A stretch of 64,000 nucleotides of DNA from Limosilactobacillus sp. GTDB taxonomy: Bacteria; Bacillota; Bacilli; Lactobacillales; Lactobacillaceae. The position numbers were made by a program, and so were the translations under genes. The notes beneath the pieces were generated by a model. The model worked only from the letters and a program-made list of their open reading frames with translations. It searched no databases and was not told where the DNA came from. The stretch covers positions 806,001-870,000 of the forward strand of contig NZ_JAKVPE010000001.1 in NCBI RefSeq assembly GCF_022482365.1. Direction: 5' to 3'. Shown in pieces: positions 44,273 through 52,300 of this stretch. Position 1 is the stretch's first letter. Every line of letters begins with the position of its first letter.

Positions 44273-45766
44273 TTATTCTCCCCGTACAAGATTATGTAAG
44301 AAGCTAATCACAATCAATACCATCACAATCATCGTTGGAAAAGCCGCGATAATCGCGACCGATTGAATGTTGTACATCGTGCTGTCATTAATCAGTAGCG
44401 ATAATGGCAAGACAATAAAGACAACCGCCCAAAAGCCCCGCAGAATTCGGCTGGGTTCCTCGTTAATTGCCAGATGGTGGTATGAGTATTTGGAAATCAC
44501 CATCGTAATCGAATCAAAGACCGTCGAATACAGGCCGATCATCGCAACTGCCAGTAGCACTAGGGCTATCCGGTACTGTGGCAGTGTCTCCATGATTTTT
44601 AGGATTACCTGTGAATAAGTAGCACCATTTTGCAGGTCAGCCAGCGCGTTCACCAGATGATTGATTTGCCGCGAGATTCCGAAGTTGCTCAGGACGATAA
44701 AGGAAAGGTAGGTTCCGCCGAGCCCCCAGGCAAATCCTCTCAGCACCACGTCCTTAATCGTCCGTCCCTTGCTGATGCTGCCAATAAAGAACGGGGTAGC
44801 CACGCACCACACGATCCAGTACGACCAGTAATAGATCGTCCACTTTTGCGTAAAGCCCTGACTTCGCGTCGTCGTCGCCATCCCCACGAAATTCTGTAAG
44901 AGATTCCCCGTAGCTTGCACGCCAGAATCAATAATAAAGCTAAACTCGCCACTGAACAATAGGACGTATACCATTAGTCCAATGAAAAAGGTATAGCAAA
45001 TAGTGCTCAAGCGTGACATCACCTTCATCCCCAGCACGGATGCAATGAGGTAAATAGACACCACGACCACCATCAGAAGAAGCGACAGGGTCTTAACATT
45101 CGTTACGCCAATCAGATTGCCAACCGTCGTCGCCAATAAAGGCATCGACATTGAGAAGGTAGTCGCTGTCGCCGCAATCAGGGCAAAGATGGCTACCAGG
45201 TCAATTATTTTACCGACCCAGCCATCAATCCGCCTTCCCAGCAACGGCCGGCACGCCTCCGAAAACTTTTGTCGCTTGTTTTTCGTGACGTAAAGCATGT
45301 AGCCAAAGGCAACCGCCAGGACAATGTAGAACGACCAAACGATTGGCCCCCAGTGGAAAAGCGAATAGGTCAGCGACCATTCCATCACGTCAGATTTTGC
45401 CTTAATAAACGGCTCCTGGGCGTACATAGTCCACTCACTGAGCGAATAAAAGATAATGTCCGCCGACATCGTTGACGTAAAGACCATCATCCCCCACCGC
45501 AAATTGGAGTATTCTGGCTGATCATTGTCAGCGCCCAGCTTTACCTTTCCATAACGGGAGAAGGCAAAGTAAAAGCTGCTGCATAGGAAAAAGATGGCAA
45601 TCAGGATGTAAGCGAAGGTGAAATGCTGGTCCAAGCCCCCGCGAATTGCCGAAAGGATTCGGTGAGACTGCTTCGGCGATCGATCAAAAAGAAAGCTGAG
45701 GCTAAATACTCCCAGTATTGGGATAATGATCAATGGCCAATCAATTTTTCTCGTATGATTTTTCAA
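44273..45766 (-). CDS. BCCT-family choline/betaine transporter
   Basis: 497 residues, 12 membrane helices, usual BCCT length. The family signature is clear: WTIYYWSYWIVWCVATPFFI followed by GSISKGRTIKDVVLRG; the aromatic WGPIVWSFY segment lies where substrate-box tryptophans occur. The start is a TTG at 45766; its AAAGGA site is formed by the last codons of licC, so translation is coupled. BCCT carriers import choline, betaine or carnitine using Na+ or H+ gradients. The position directly after licA/licC argues for choline uptake feeding phosphocholine synthesis, replacing the unrelated LicB permease of pneumococcus and Haemophilus. It lacks a long charged C-terminal osmosensing tail, which also fits a metabolic rather than osmotic role. 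Confidence 0.92.
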   Translation of the reverse strand: MKNHTRKIDWPLIIIPILGVFSLSFLFDRSPKQSHRILSAIRGGLDQHFTFAYILIAIFFLCSSFYFAFSRYGKVKLGADNDQPEYSNLRWGMMVFTSTMSADIIFYSLSEWTMYAQEPFIKAKSDVMEWSLTYSLFHWGPIVWSFYIVLAVAFGYMLYVTKNKRQKFSEACRPLLGRRIDGWVGKIIDLVAIFALIAATATTFSMSMPLLATTVGNLIGVTNVKTLSLLLMVVVVSIYLIASVLGMKVMSRLSTICYTFFIGLMVYVLLFSGEFSFIIDSGVQATGNLLQNFVGMATTTRSQGFTQKWTIYYWSYWIVWCVATPFFIGSISKGRTIKDVVLRGFAWGLGGTYLSFIVLSNFGISRQINHLVNALADLQNGATYSQVILKIMETLPQYRIALVLLAVAMIGLYSTVFDSITMVISKYSYHHLAINEEPSRILRGFWAVVFIVLPLSLLINDSTMYNIQSVAIIAAFPTMIVMVLIVISFLHNLVRGE

Positions 45767-45771
45767 TGCTG

Positions 45772-46479
45772 TTATCCTTTCAGACGCCGCTCAACTTCCT
45801 TTAGTTGATCTAGGCTGTCAATCTCGATGATATCGTTTCTCTTAATTGGCATCATCGCAAGTTCAAACTGGTCAAAGTACTTAAACATAGCAACGTCGTC
45901 CCAGTACAGATCATAGTGATGGAGGTCCTCAAATTCGTGGGTAAGCAGTCGTTTCAGTCGCTCACTATCTACTGCACGCCACTTGGACAGGCTGTAGAGC
46001 CGCCACCCCTGATCGTCACCATCGCGGCTGCAGGAAATGATTTTATTCTCATCATCGACGTGCATAATCCATTCGTCAGACCATTGATTGATTTTTACTC
46101 CGGCATAACCTGAATGTTCAAAATGACGGTCTAAGATCTGAGGATTGGTGATCACTTGGTCACCATCTAAAATCACCGTGTTCTTCAATTCGTTCCGGGC
46201 AACGTAAAGCGAGGAGATGTTGTTGTACTGATCATAGTATGGATTGTTGATCAACTTTAATCCCGCATACTTGTCAGTCAAGTAGCTAAAATGTTCCCCG
46301 AGGTAGCCAATGACAACCGTGATGTCTTTGATGCCGTTCTGATGCAAGCCATCAATCACCGACTCAATCATCGGCTTCCCGTTAACTTCAATCAGGGGCT
46401 TTGGCGTCTGGTAAGTCAGCGGACGCATCCGGGTTCCCTTTCCCGCCGCCATAATAATGGCATTATCAATTAGTGGCAT
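45772..46479 (-). CDS. licC: LicC-type CTP:phosphocholine cytidylyltransferase
   Basis: 235 residues, the size of LicC. It would make CDP-choline from phosphocholine and CTP in the cytoplasm. Motifs: MAAGKGTRMRPLTYQTPKPL (nucleotide-binding loop), ILDGDQVITN (metal-binding Asp), SDEWIMHVDD, HHYDLYWDDVAMF and DIIEIDSLDQLKEVE; these align by eye with pneumococcal LicC (DLYWDNMVK, YEIDSVQDYRKLEE). The start ATG overlaps the end of the licA-fusion gene by 14 bases, with GGAGAG upstream, and the BCCT gene follows after five bases, so the three form one tight operon. A general sugar-phosphate nucleotidyltransferase is the alternative, but the choline-kinase partner makes LicC much more likely. Confidence 0.88.
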   Translation of the reverse strand: MPLIDNAIIMAAGKGTRMRPLTYQTPKPLIEVNGKPMIESVIDGLHQNGIKDITVVIGYLGEHFSYLTDKYAGLKLINNPYYDQYNNISSLYVARNELKNTVILDGDQVITNPQILDRHFEHSGYAGVKINQWSDEWIMHVDDENKIISCSRDGDDQGWRLYSLSKWRAVDSERLKRLLTHEFEDLHHYDLYWDDVAMFKYFDQFELAMMPIKRNDIIEIDSLDQLKEVERRLKG

Positions 46480-48220
46480 CTTTCTCTCCTTTTAAGTAGC
46501 TAAGAACCTTGCGGCTGTACTCCTTCGCGTATCGATACTGGGCAAGCGAATATTCGCCAAAGTCCAGGCCCAGTGACTGCTTATACTCACACCAGTTGCT
46601 CCACAAGAGCCCACAAATGGCAATGTAAGCATAGATCTTGTAGCGAACCTGCTGGCTGATGGCATGACCGAAGTAGGCATCGATTAGGCGGTCAACCTGT
46701 TTTTGATCATACATTGCATAGATGGCAAACATTGCGATATCGACGTGGGCATCCTGCATTCCGGCATACTCCCAGTCGATCAAATACAGATCCTCTTGAT
46801 CATCAAAGACGAAGTTATCTGGATTGGCGTCAATGTGGCAGAGCGTCCACTCCTTGTCCTGGCGATCGATGAACTTTCGCAAACGCATAATATTGGCGTG
46901 CACCTGGTCGTAGTCGCGGTAGGCAGATGCACCGTTGCGCAACTGTTCATAAAGCGCAATCTGCTTATACAGGTTAAATTCATGGTTAACCTGTAGATGG
47001 CTGGCGTGCATCTTCTTCAGGAGTTGCATACACCGACCAACCTCTTCCCAATTATTAGCATCACAGTTATGTGAATGCTCGATGAAGCGGGTTAATTTGT
47101 ACCCATTCTCTGGATTCAAGTATAGTGTTTGCTCTACATATGGCAGATCCTTCACCTGCTGGTAAACGTCATATTCACCCTGGCGGTCAATTAGCTTTGC
47201 CGTGCCGGCACCGGGGATTCGCATAATGTAATGCCGATCGTGACACTCAAAGATGAAGGAGCGATTAGTCATCCCCTTCTTCAGCACGCGAATATTGTGA
47301 ATTTCATCGTTGGAGACGTTCAATGCCTTTGTAATGACATCAATCGCGTCGTTTTTCAAGTGGTCAGAACTGCCATCCAGATCACGGAGCTCCTCGTAGG
47401 AGTTAATTTCCGCGTATCGATCGCTAGAAATCAGTTTACCACTGAGAGCAAACCGGTTACCTTGAATCAAAGCCGACTCCCAGAATTCGCTGAGGCCTTC
47501 GTGCTTGTCAACACGTTGGTTTAAGCGATCGGCAAGGCGGTCAGCGTCTTCTTGGTTAAGGTAGGCAACCCCGATCATTCTATTTCCGGGTTGCTTCGTC
47601 CTTACAACCCGATTCTTGGCGTTTACCCGCCACATGGACTGGTCTGTCGTTTGAGTGCTGAATGAGTACCAGGATTCATCTTCAATGCTCGAGAATGGAT
47701 TGTCCTTAAACCAGACATCCGACGGTACCACATAGCCATTTGCAAACTGACTTTTTGCCAGGTAGAGTGAATATAAATTATTCCAATCGGAGTAGTGGGA
47801 ATTAACAAGGAGCTTAACGTTGTACTTGTCGATCAAGTATTCATAGTGCTCCTTCATGAAACCGACAACGACTTGAATATCGTTAACATTGATGGCACGA
47901 AGCTGCTTGATAAGCCGTTCAATCAGAGGCTCACCCTGCACCTCTAGCAGTCCCTTTGGCTCCTCGGTGTTAATTGGAACCATCCGCATCCCGTAGCCAG
48001 CAGCTAGGATCACCGCACGTTGGGGATGGTGAGTGTCGATATATTTTTTGCCCTGCAAGCTTACCTGACTGCTCTCGTCTAACAGGCCCTGCTTCTTCAA
48101 CTCGTCCAGGGACTGGTTAATTTTGCCGAGTGAAAAGTTTGTCTCAGCAGCTAAAGTTCGCTGGGTGCTCTGTGGCTTTTGGGCCTTGAGCTTGAATACT
48201 TTAAGTAATTGACTGTTCAT
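46466..48220 (-). CDS. Fusion of winged-helix, LicC-like nucleotidyltransferase and LicA-like choline kinase
   Basis: 584 residues from ATG 48220 (AAGGAG upstream); a longer ORF to 48289 overlaps the promoter and is rejected. Residues 1-65 are a winged-helix DNA-binding-like domain (QRTLAAETNFSLGKINQSLD). Residues ~68-285 are a nucleotidyltransferase: VILAAGYGMRMVPINTEEPK, VVGFMKEHYEYLIDKYNV, and SDRYAEINSYEELRDL. Residues ~300-580 are a choline/ethanolamine kinase of the APH fold: Brenner motif LCHIDANPDN with His462, Asp464 and Asn469, and metal-binding Asp482 in LYLIDWEYAG. It would phosphorylate choline and perhaps activate it to CDP-choline. In the first nucleotidyltransferase domain the segment after VVPSDVWFKDN differs from LicC, so its substrate could be another. 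The N-terminal domain could make it self-regulating. Confidence 0.88.
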   Translation of the reverse strand: MNSQLLKVFKLKAQKPQSTQRTLAAETNFSLGKINQSLDELKKQGLLDESSQVSLQGKKYIDTHHPQRAVILAAGYGMRMVPINTEEPKGLLEVQGEPLIERLIKQLRAINVNDIQVVVGFMKEHYEYLIDKYNVKLLVNSHYSDWNNLYSLYLAKSQFANGYVVPSDVWFKDNPFSSIEDESWYSFSTQTTDQSMWRVNAKNRVVRTKQPGNRMIGVAYLNQEDADRLADRLNQRVDKHEGLSEFWESALIQGNRFALSGKLISSDRYAEINSYEELRDLDGSSDHLKNDAIDVITKALNVSNDEIHNIRVLKKGMTNRSFIFECHDRHYIMRIPGAGTAKLIDRQGEYDVYQQVKDLPYVEQTLYLNPENGYKLTRFIEHSHNCDANNWEEVGRCMQLLKKMHASHLQVNHEFNLYKQIALYEQLRNGASAYRDYDQVHANIMRLRKFIDRQDKEWTLCHIDANPDNFVFDDQEDLYLIDWEYAGMQDAHVDIAMFAIYAMYDQKQVDRLIDAYFGHAISQQVRYKIYAYIAICGLLWSNWCEYKQSLGLDFGEYSLAQYRYAKEYSRKVLSYLKGEKDATN

Positions 48221-48254
48221 AAAATTAAGCTCCTTGTATTTCTTGAACATTTGT

Positions 48255-48283
48255 ATTTTACCACTTACTGGCTGGGCTAACAA
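48255..48283 (-). promoter_or_regulatory. Promoter of the lic operon
   Basis: On the minus strand TTGTTA (48283-48278), 17-base spacer, TAAAAT (48260-48255), 34 bases before the licA-fusion start. It follows a strong terminator, so the lic operon starts here. Confidence 0.65.
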
Positions 48284-48304
48284 TCCCATTCATCTCCCTA
48301 ACAT

Positions 48305-48351
48305 AAAAAGCCTTCTTAGTATCACTGCTCCACTTTGATACTTAAGAAGGC
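48305..48351 (-). terminator. Terminator of the licD/glycosyltransferase operon
   Basis: Stem GCCTTCTTAGTATCA/TGATACTTAAGAAGGC with one bulge, 11-nt loop, five T residues on the minus strand. Confidence 0.85.
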
Positions 48352-48378
48352 ACTATGTTTTTATGAAATTTTTTCTTC

Positions 48379-49491
48379 TTATACTAATAACTGCTGAAGT
48401 TTCTCGGACTGAAAATCAACACTAAATTCTTGTAAAGCTGGGTCTAAATGGTTCCGATCTGGAGAATGATCTAGCATTGTTGCTAACTCTTTTCCCCAAC
48501 TTATCGGATCCAAATTATTCATCTTTTTAATATTTTTGGTAGCAAAAATCTTCTCTATATTGGTATTCGATGCTAACACGGGCAAATTGCTGATTTGGGC
48601 TTCCAGAGCAACTAAACCAAATCCTTCATATTTGCTTGGAAACAGGAAGGCATCCATGGCAGAATACCACTCATTAACATTAGGAGCAAAATCGATTTGA
48701 ATCACATCATCAGCTAATCCCAATTCTTTGATTCTATTATCAATGCTTTCTTTTAGCGGCCCCTTCCCTAACATTACAAACTTACTATCCGAATTAATTT
48801 CATGGTACTTTGCAAAAACTTCTAAAGCAAAAAGTGGATTTTTCCGCTCCTGCAAAACGCCCACAAAGCCAATTAGTTTGATCTGATCAGCTAAGTCAAG
48901 CCTATTTCGAATATGCGAACGCTTCTGCTTATCATATTGAAACTTAGGAAGGTCAAGCCCATTCACACTAATGTAAACATCTTTTGTATTTTCTTCACCA
49001 AACATCCAAGACGCGGCTTCATCGGATGTTGCCACCTTGACATTGGCATAATGATTAAAAATTTTCTTACCATTGTTATTCAACGCGGTTAATGCTCTCA
49101 TCAGAACTGGATTAGAAAATTCATGACTGAAATACGCGTTATGGGAATGGCAAACAATAGTTGGAACGTGCCCATAACGTTTAGCATAAACCACTGGTAA
49201 GTAATTCCAGGAAGAGGAGTAATTGAAATAGGCGATGTCATAGCTATGCTGCTTAAAGTATTGCTTCCACCAACGCCAGTGCTCAACTGGATTTTTCGTA
49301 ACTGGAATCACTCGGTGTAAAGGCCACCCAAGCTCAGTACACTTTTTATCCGTATATTGACTAGGATCCTGTCCATAGCCAACTGCTTGAATCTTAAACT
49401 GCTCAGCCGGAAAGCGGCTAAATACGTTGAAAATCACCTGAGTTAATCCACTGCCGCTAATGAAGTCGCCAACAATCAGTAGTTTTTTCAT
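48379..49491 (-). CDS. GT4-family glycosyltransferase
   Basis: 370 residues, a GT-B fold retaining glycosyltransferase, no signal peptide. N-terminal GDFISGSGLTQVIFNVFSRF is the acceptor-side glycine-rich loop; the donor-binding half contains IGFVGVLQERKNPLFALEVF, VMLGKGPLKESI and AFLFPSKYEGFGLVALEAQ, the E-x7-E motif of GT4. It adds a sugar to a lipid-linked intermediate at the inner face of the membrane; donor and acceptor are unknown. It is the last gene of an operon with the GT14-like, licD, acyltransferase and GT113-like genes, so it most likely helps to assemble the glycan that LicD modifies. AT-rich codon use like its neighbours. Confidence 0.88.
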   Translation of the reverse strand: MKKLLIVGDFISGSGLTQVIFNVFSRFPAEQFKIQAVGYGQDPSQYTDKKCTELGWPLHRVIPVTKNPVEHWRWWKQYFKQHSYDIAYFNYSSSWNYLPVVYAKRYGHVPTIVCHSHNAYFSHEFSNPVLMRALTALNNNGKKIFNHYANVKVATSDEAASWMFGEENTKDVYISVNGLDLPKFQYDKQKRSHIRNRLDLADQIKLIGFVGVLQERKNPLFALEVFAKYHEINSDSKFVMLGKGPLKESIDNRIKELGLADDVIQIDFAPNVNEWYSAMDAFLFPSKYEGFGLVALEAQISNLPVLASNTNIEKIFATKNIKKMNNLDPISWGKELATMLDHSPDRNHLDPALQEFSVDFQSEKLQQLLV

Positions 49492-49502
49492 TCCTAACTC
49501 CC

Positions 49503-50375
49503 CTACGGTAATAATTCCTTTAGCTTATCCGAATATGGACTTTCAAATTTACGGCCAAACATTGCATCACTTTGTTTGATTTCATCATAGTAGCGTTCAT
49601 CCAATATTGCGGGAAAACTGTTATGAACGTGTTCCCACTTAACAAAGCGGTAATAGTTGTCAACTAATCTCGATTTATATTGTGGGGCATTGCAAATTAT
49701 TGTTTGTACCCAAAATTCGTCAGAAAAGCAGCCAGTTTGCAACATTTTGCGGAGATTAGCATGGTGGTCAAAGTAATCAAGACAATATTCCACAACATCA
49801 CGCGGTAAATCACACCAATTAGCACCACTATAAATTTCTAAATCGATCTCTAACCGCCTAAATTTATTAACACCTAAAATAGTCTGTGCCCATGTGCTTA
49901 ACCGATTATAGACTTTCCCAAAGAATGAACGTCGATTAATAAGATCATAGTGGTAATAAAATTGCTGCCAGTGAATAATGTTGTCATGACCCTTATGATA
50001 GTCCTTAGCTTTGTAATAACGTAGGTAGATTTTATTATTATTTTCAAAAAAATCATAAATTGAAGATACTGGTTTGAGTGGCCAGTCTTGACCTGAAATT
50101 AGATGAACGTAGGTAATGTTTGGATCTTCCATTGCCTTTTTCATCAACTCAACCGCAGCTTGACCAATTGACCATCCTCCCCAGTGAACACTGATTTTGG
50201 AAAAGAATTGCACCCCTATTTTCCGCAATTCTTCCTTTTGCTGGTCAGTAACCATTGCTTTTTTGTCAAAATGAATAATGACCTTAAAAGTTGGGGAAAG
50301 CTTTTGAGAAAGCTCAACCACCTGGTCAATATCTTTATGAGCAATAATTAATACTGCTTGCATCTTACCCACCAT
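49503..50375 (-). CDS. GT14 core-2/I-branching-type glycosyltransferase
   Basis: 290 residues from ATG 50375, chosen because AAGG inside the licD stop region lies seven bases upstream; a TTG at 50393 would overlap licD. The sequence has the GT14 pattern: LIIAHKDIDQVVELSQKL, VIIHFDKKAMV, VHWGGWSIGQAAVELMKKA, YVHLISGQDWPLKP, SGANWCDLPRDVVEYC and GCFSDEFWVQTII. In animals this family makes beta-1,6-GlcNAc branches; bacterial members add hexose or GlcNAc branches to surface glycans. Translation is probably coupled with licD (five-base gap), suggesting the branch sugar and phosphocholine belong to the same repeat unit. The substrate is inferred only. Confidence 0.85.
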   Translation of the reverse strand: MVGKMQAVLIIAHKDIDQVVELSQKLSPTFKVIIHFDKKAMVTDQQKEELRKIGVQFFSKISVHWGGWSIGQAAVELMKKAMEDPNITYVHLISGQDWPLKPVSSIYDFFENNNKIYLRYYKAKDYHKGHDNIIHWQQFYYHYDLINRRSFFGKVYNRLSTWAQTILGVNKFRRLEIDLEIYSGANWCDLPRDVVEYCLDYFDHHANLRKMLQTGCFSDEFWVQTIICNAPQYKSRLVDNYYRFVKWEHVHNSFPAILDERYYDEIKQSDAMFGRKFESPYSDKLKELLP

Positions 50376-50380
50376 CCTAT

Positions 50381-51184
50381 CTACCTTAGCCAAGCCGTCA
50401 AGCGATGATCAACTCGTTTGCTCTTTGGTGGAATGGCCATGTAATCAATTCCATAAAGCATCGTTAAATATTTGTCCCAGCAAGCCATTGTTTCAAACTT
50501 GTGACCCTCGAAACTCATTGTTGTTGATTGGAAATATTCTTTAACTGATAATGTTTCTTTGCCAAACTCTCCCCACAAAACATCACCAATCCAACCTGTT
50601 TGTCTGTAATCATATGTTTGAGCCAATTTATTTAATCGTTTATTTGCCCGTTTTAATCCATATATCTTGGCAAGTGGGATTATCAGTGGCTTAACGAGCT
50701 TTTTGACAAGCGTTCGTCCATTTGCCTTTGCAAAACTTAGCATTTGAACTTCACGAACAAAAGTAACTCTTCGATAAAGCCTCTTTTGCTTGTTGACGTC
50801 AGCCGGAAGTCCATCCATTGGGAAAACATCAATCCATAAATAATCGGCCTCGTCATTTTCAAATTCTTGACTCATCTTTGTTTCTAAATCAACAATTTTA
50901 ATAAAAGGGTAACTGGAATTTTCAAAACGAAAATCAACAATCTTGTAATGCCCATTGAACGTATCGCCCTTTTTCGCAATCCGCATTAATTTCTCGTAGC
51001 TTACTCGATCTAGGCAGGTATCAATGTCATCATCCCATGGAATAAAGCCTCCATGCCGCACGGCTCCTAATAAAGTCCCCGCGCATAAATACGGATTTAA
51101 TCCGTTTTGATGGCAAAAATCATAAAAATTCAAGAGAATGTCTAATAATCGTTGTCGTATATCTTGACGTGATAATTGTTTCAT
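50381..51184 (-). CDS. licD: LicD-family phosphocholine transferase
   Basis: 267 residues, the usual LicD length. LicD moves phosphocholine from CDP-choline to a sugar of a teichoic-acid or lipopolysaccharide precursor. Motifs: NPYLCAGTLLGAVRHGGFIP followed by WDDDIDTCLDR (Asp51-Asp55, metal-binding), DYLWIDVFPMDGLP, and the C-terminal YGIDYMAIPPKSKRVDHR. AAGGAATTAATT precedes the ATG. It sits between the acyltransferase and GT14-like genes in the operon that runs from 53299 to 48379, next to the lic operon. Some LicD-like (fukutin-related) proteins transfer other phospho-alcohols such as ribitol or glycerol phosphate; the neighbouring licA/licC make phosphocholine the best guess. Confidence 0.9.
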   Translation of the reverse strand: MKQLSRQDIRQRLLDILLNFYDFCHQNGLNPYLCAGTLLGAVRHGGFIPWDDDIDTCLDRVSYEKLMRIAKKGDTFNGHYKIVDFRFENSSYPFIKIVDLETKMSQEFENDEADYLWIDVFPMDGLPADVNKQKRLYRRVTFVREVQMLSFAKANGRTLVKKLVKPLIIPLAKIYGLKRANKRLNKLAQTYDYRQTGWIGDVLWGEFGKETLSVKEYFQSTTMSFEGHKFETMACWDKYLTMLYGIDYMAIPPKSKRVDHRLTAWLR

Positions 51185-51268
51185 AATTAATTCCTTCTAT
51201 TTTTACTTTTCTCCCTACAGCTTACCAATAGCAAAAACAACTTTTCCCACTGAAAGGATTCAAAATAT

Positions 51269-52270
51269 TTAATTACTTTCAATAAATCTCGCTAATTTTG
51301 AGCTCAATACAGAACATAGTTTGAGTCCACCAAATTTACGCTCAATAATCAAGTATATCTGGTCAATAGCAACTGTTACTATAAGCAACAATAAAGCTGA
51401 TAATATGCCAGCAATCACTAGATTAAAATGTGCCTCTGCTCTAAACATCAGGTTCCCCCACAATACAGGTACAACCAGCGGATGAGTTGTTATCAAATAT
51501 GTTGCAAATACTGACATAGCAAGTCTATTAATGATTGGACTAAAGAAACTCTTCGATCTAACGATAATGGGGAAAAGAGCGGCCGCACTAACATATGGTA
51601 ATGCCCCATAAGTCACCATCTGATTTTTAAAAAAGTATATGGAAATGTACTGTATACTAAGTCCCAGCAAAAACACGGAAATAAACAGCCAAATTGAAAA
51701 ATCTTTCAAATAAATTCTTGTATATCCAGCAAACATATAGGACGCAATCATTATTCCAATATTTAGGTACCCTCCAAATGGTGTAAATCCAACATACAAA
51801 GGCATAACACCACTAATAAATACCAAAACAATAATAGAGGCAATTATTTGTCTCGGACTTAAATGGATCAAAACCTGATTCAAAACTGGTACTAGTATCA
51901 TTAAAAGAATGAAATCAGTGATAAACCAGTACTCATTAAAAGATACTGGTAATAATGCACTTAGTATATTCCAAATATTTAATTTGCTAATCTTGAATAC
52001 AACAAAAATTAGCAGTATCAACCACGAATAAAATATGGTCCTTAACCATATTCTTGAAACTCTAAAAAAAGTTTTCTCTATGGTTGGTCTTTGCTTACAT
52101 AGAAAGTATCCAGAAATCATAACAAAGATGTCTGTTCCTATTTCTCCATATGGTTGAAAAATCATAGTATGAAAATTTCTTACAGTTCCAGTACCCCATA
52201 TAGAAATATGACTAAGAATTATTAAAAACATTGCGATGATTCGCCATAGTTCGAATTTTGAATCTCTCAT
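51269..52270 (-). CDS. Acyltransferase 3 family membrane protein
   Basis: 333 residues with about 10 membrane helices. The start has GAGGAAATTAA upstream. Family marks of acyltransferase-3/OafA-type proteins: FELWRIIAMFLIILSHISIW (Arg and the catalytic His), EIGTDIFVMISGYFLC, RVSRIWLRTIFYS, and FNEYWFITDFILLMILVPVL. These proteins move acetyl or other acyl groups across the membrane onto surface sugars. Here it probably O-acetylates the glycan made by the same operon; a gap of 84 bases separates it from licD. Strongly AT-rich. Confidence 0.88.
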   Translation of the reverse strand: MRDSKFELWRIIAMFLIILSHISIWGTGTVRNFHTMIFQPYGEIGTDIFVMISGYFLCKQRPTIEKTFFRVSRIWLRTIFYSWLILLIFVVFKISKLNIWNILSALLPVSFNEYWFITDFILLMILVPVLNQVLIHLSPRQIIASIIVLVFISGVMPLYVGFTPFGGYLNIGIMIASYMFAGYTRIYLKDFSIWLFISVFLLGLSIQYISIYFFKNQMVTYGALPYVSAAALFPIIVRSKSFFSPIINRLAMSVFATYLITTHPLVVPVLWGNLMFRAEAHFNLVIAGILSALLLLIVTVAIDQIYLIIERKFGGLKLCSVLSSKLARFIESN

Positions 52271-52300
52271 TTAATTTCCTCACTCTTCCCAAGCTAAAAG

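Noticed and set aside
46466-48289. A 607-residue reading of the LicA fusion from 48289.
   Set aside because: The extra 23 codons overlap the promoter and have no ribosome-binding site; AAGGAG precedes the ATG at 48220.
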